DNA of 64,000 nucleotides, taken from contig JAYJMM010000057.1 of NCBI GenBank assembly GCA_037349105.1, forward strand, positions 549,970 to 613,969, in the 5' to 3' direction. Positions within the stretch are counted from its first letter, which is position 1. Each line of letters starts with the position of its first letter. Positions 61,331 to 64,000 of this stretch are shown here, piece after piece. A program made the position numbers and the translations under genes. The DNA is from Limnomonas spitsbergensis. Taxonomy: Eukaryota > Chlorophyta > Chlorophyceae > Chlamydomonadales. The notes under the pieces are model-generated. The model was not told where the DNA came from and made no database searches. It was given only the letters and a program-made list of their open reading frames with translations.

Positions 61331-63728
61331 CAGAACAGCTGTGGATCAGTGAGCTGCCTCCTCCCTCCCACCCTTCACCCTTACCCCAGAACAGCTGTGG
61401 ATCAGTAGCCTGCCTCCTCCCTCCCACCCCTCACCCTTACCCCAGAACAGCTGTGGATCAGTCAGCTGCCTCCTCCCTCCCACCCTTCACCCTTACCCCA
61501 GAACTGCTGTGCACCAGTCAGCTGCCTCCTCCCTCCCACCCTTCACCCTGACCCCAGAACAGCTGTGGATCAGTCAGCTGCCTCCTCCCTCCCACCCCTC
61601 ACCCTTACCCCAGAACAGCTGTGGATCAGTCAGCTGCCTCCTCCCTCCCACCCTCCACCCTTACCCCAGAACAGCTGTGGACCAGTCAGCTGCCTCCTCC
61701 CTCCCAATCCCCACCCTTACCCCAGAACAGCTGTGGATCAGTGAACTGCCTCCTCCCTCCCACCCTTCACCCTTACCCCAGAACATCTGTGGATCAGTCA
61801 GCTGCAGCCTCCCTCCCACCCTTCACCCTTACCCCAGAACAGCTGTGGATCAGTCAGCTGCCCCCTCCCTCCCAATCCTCACCCTTACCCCAGAACAGCT
61901 GTGGACCAGTCAGCTGCCCCCTCCCTCCCACCCTTCACCCTTACCCCAGAACAGCTGTGCACCAGTCAGCTGCCTCCTCCCTCCTTGCCCTCACCCTTAC
62001 CCCAGAACAGCTGTGGATCAATAACTTGCCTCCTCCCTCCCACCATTCACCCTTACCCCAGAACAGCTGTGCACCAGTCAGCTGCCTCCTCCCTCCCACC
62101 CTTCACCCTAACCCCAGAACAGCTGTGGATCAGTCAGCTGCCTCCTCCATCCCACCCCTCACCCTTACCCCAGAACAGCTGTGGATCAGTCAGCTGCCTC
62201 CTCCCTCCCACCCTCCACCCTTACCCCAGAACAGCTGTGGACCAGTCAGCTGCCTCCTCCCTCCCAATCCCCACCCTTACCCCAGAACAGCTGTGGATCA
62301 GTGAGCTGCCTCCTCCCTCCCACCCTTCACCCTTACCCCAGAACATCTGTGGACCAGTCAGCTGCAGCCTCCCTCCCACCCTTCACCCTTACCCCAGAAC
62401 AGCTGTGGATCAGTCAGCTGCCTCCTCCCTCCCACCCCGCACCCTTACCCCAGAACAGCTGTGGATCGGTCAGCTGCCTCCTCCCTCCTACCCCTCACCC
62501 TTACCCCAGAACAGCTGTGGATCAGTCAGCTGCCTCCTCCCTCCCACCCTTCACCCTTACCCCAGAACAGCTGTGCACCAGTCAGCTGCCTCCTCCCTCC
62601 CACCCTTCACCCTAACCCCAGAACAGCTGTGGATCAGTCAGCTGCCTCCTCCCTCCCACCCCTCACCCTTACCCCAGAACAGCTGTGGATCAGTCAGCTG
62701 CCTCCTCCCTCCCACCCTCCACCCTTACCCCAGAACAGCTGTGGACCAGTCAGCTGCCTCCTCCCTCCCAATCCCCACCCTTACCCCAGAACAGCTGTGG
62801 ATCAGTGAACTGCCTCCTCCCTCCCACCCTTCACCCTTACCCCAGAACATCTGTGGACCAGTCAGCTGCAGCCTCCCTCCCACCCTTCACCCTTACCCCA
62901 GAACAGCTGTGGATCAGTCAGCTGCCTCCTCCCTCCCACCCCTCACCCTTACCCCAGAACAGCTGTGGATCAGTCAGCTGCCTCCTCCCTCCCAATCCCC
63001 ACCCTTACCCCAGAACAGCTGTGGATCAGTGAACTGCCTCCTCCCTCCCACCCTTCACCCTTACCCCAGAACATCTGTGGACCAGTCAGCTGCAGCCTCC
63101 CTCCCACCCTTCACCCTTACCCCAGAACAGCTGTGGATCAGTCAGCTGCCTCCTCCCTCCCACCCTTCACCCTAACCCCAGAACAACTGTGGATCAGTCA
63201 GCTGCCTCCTCCCTCCCACCCTCCACCCTTACCCCAGAACAGCTGTGGACCAGTCAGCTGCCTCCTCCCTCCCAATCCTCACCCTTACCCCATAACAGCT
63301 GTGGACCAGTGAGCTGCCTCCTCCCTCGTACCCCTCACCCTTACCCCAGAACAGCTGTGGATCAGTAGCCAGACTCCTCCCTCCCACCCTTCACCCTTAC
63401 CCCAGAACAGCTATGGACCAGTCAGCTGCCTCCTCCCTCCCAATCCTCACCCTTACCCCAGAACAGCTGTGGATCAGTAGCCTGCCTTCTCCCTCCCACC
63501 CCTCACCCTTACCCCAGAACAGCTGTGGATCAGTCAGCTGCCTTCTCCCTCCCACCCTCCACCCTTACCCCAGAACAGCTGTGGACCAGTCAGCTGTCCC
63601 TCCCTCCCAATCCTCACCCTTACCCCAGAACAGCTGTGGACCAGTCAGCTGCCCCCTCCCTCCCACCCTTCACCCTTACCCCAGAACAGCTGTGGATCAG
63701 TCAGCTGCCTCCTCCCTCCCAATCCTAG
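61331..63728. repeat. 56-bp satellite array 10, ending at the telomere
   Basis: About 43 units with no further spacer. It ends with the short-unit cluster (AGCTGTCCCTCCC near 63590) and stops inside a unit after CTCCCAATCCT, where telomeric sequence begins. Confidence 0.95.
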
Positions 63729-64000
63729 TTTAGGGTTTAGGGTTTAGGGTTTAGGGTTTAGGGTTTAGGGTTTAGGGTTTAGGGTTTAGGGTTTAGGGTT
63801 TAGGGTTTAGGGTTTAGGGTTTAGGGTTTAGGGTTTAGGGTTTAGGGTTTAGGGTTTAGGGTTTAGGGTTTAGGGTTTAGGGTTTAGGGTTTAGGGTTTA
63901 GGGTTTAGGGTTTAGGGTTTAGGGTTTAGGGTTTAGGGTTTAGGGTTTAGGGTTTAGGGTTTAGGGTTTAGGGTTTAGGGTTTAGGGTTTAGGGTTTAGG
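63729..64000 (+). repeat. Telomere, (TTTAGGG)n
   Basis: The array runs 272 bp, about 39 copies, without a visible variant and reaches the window edge. The G-rich strand is the plus strand, so the chromosome end lies to the right. The motif is that of most land plants and many green algae. Confidence 0.98.

Noticed and set aside
22450..63728. Hundreds of Pro/Ser/Leu-rich open frames up to 768 codons
   Set aside because: Three 56-bp units make 168 bp, so a stop-free unit series stays open in several frames indefinitely. The same peptide appears in all three plus-strand frames, which is expected of a satellite and not of a gene.

Overview
The window is a eukaryotic chromosome end. Its last 272 bases (63729-64000) are an uninterrupted TTTAGGG array, the plant/green-algal type of telomere, with the G-rich strand running toward the right edge. 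Two genes with short GT-AG introns, and the absence of any bacterial operon layout, agree with a nuclear genome, probably of a green alga or other organism with Arabidopsis-type telomeres. I cannot name the species.

Layout from centromere side (left) to telomere (right). (1) 1-8250: a ~4.05-kb macro-repeat made of a 75-bp minisatellite, a 12-bp minisatellite and a ~2.9-kb low-coding core; one partial and two nearly identical copies are present. (2) 7594-12100: the 75-bp minisatellite expands to about 37 units and then decays into diverged units of 69-81 bp. (3) 12100-18200: the only convincing genic island. It holds a plus-strand four-exon gene model (13149-14952) whose first intron contains eleven copies of a 40-bp repeat, and a convergent minus-strand eight-exon gene model (17807-15476, 388 codons) whose exon phases all agree. 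I recognise neither product. (4) 18250-20830: a 41-bp minisatellite. (5) 20840-22450: gene remnants, including a minus-strand pseudogene with an in-frame stop and a frame change. (6) 22450-63728: about 41 kb of a 56-bp satellite (roughly 570 units by length) interrupted nine times by a 1017-bp spacer. The spacers form sequence classes, and three successive spacer+array blocks form a 4779-bp higher-order repeat; the last carries an extra internal 1903-bp duplication and a 56-bp loss. (7) The telomere is joined directly to a broken 56-bp unit.

Nothing here forms a pathway. The main interest is the architecture: a subtelomere assembled from at least six minisatellite families, with a spacer/array module amplified towards the telomere, and two apparently intact spliced genes of unknown function stranded about 46 kb from the end. 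Very many long open frames exist in the repeats, but they follow from repeat periods divisible by 3 (75, 12, 3x56) and few stop codons, so I do not call them genes. All exon models were built by eye from splice signals and frame agreement; no similarity search or RNA evidence was available.
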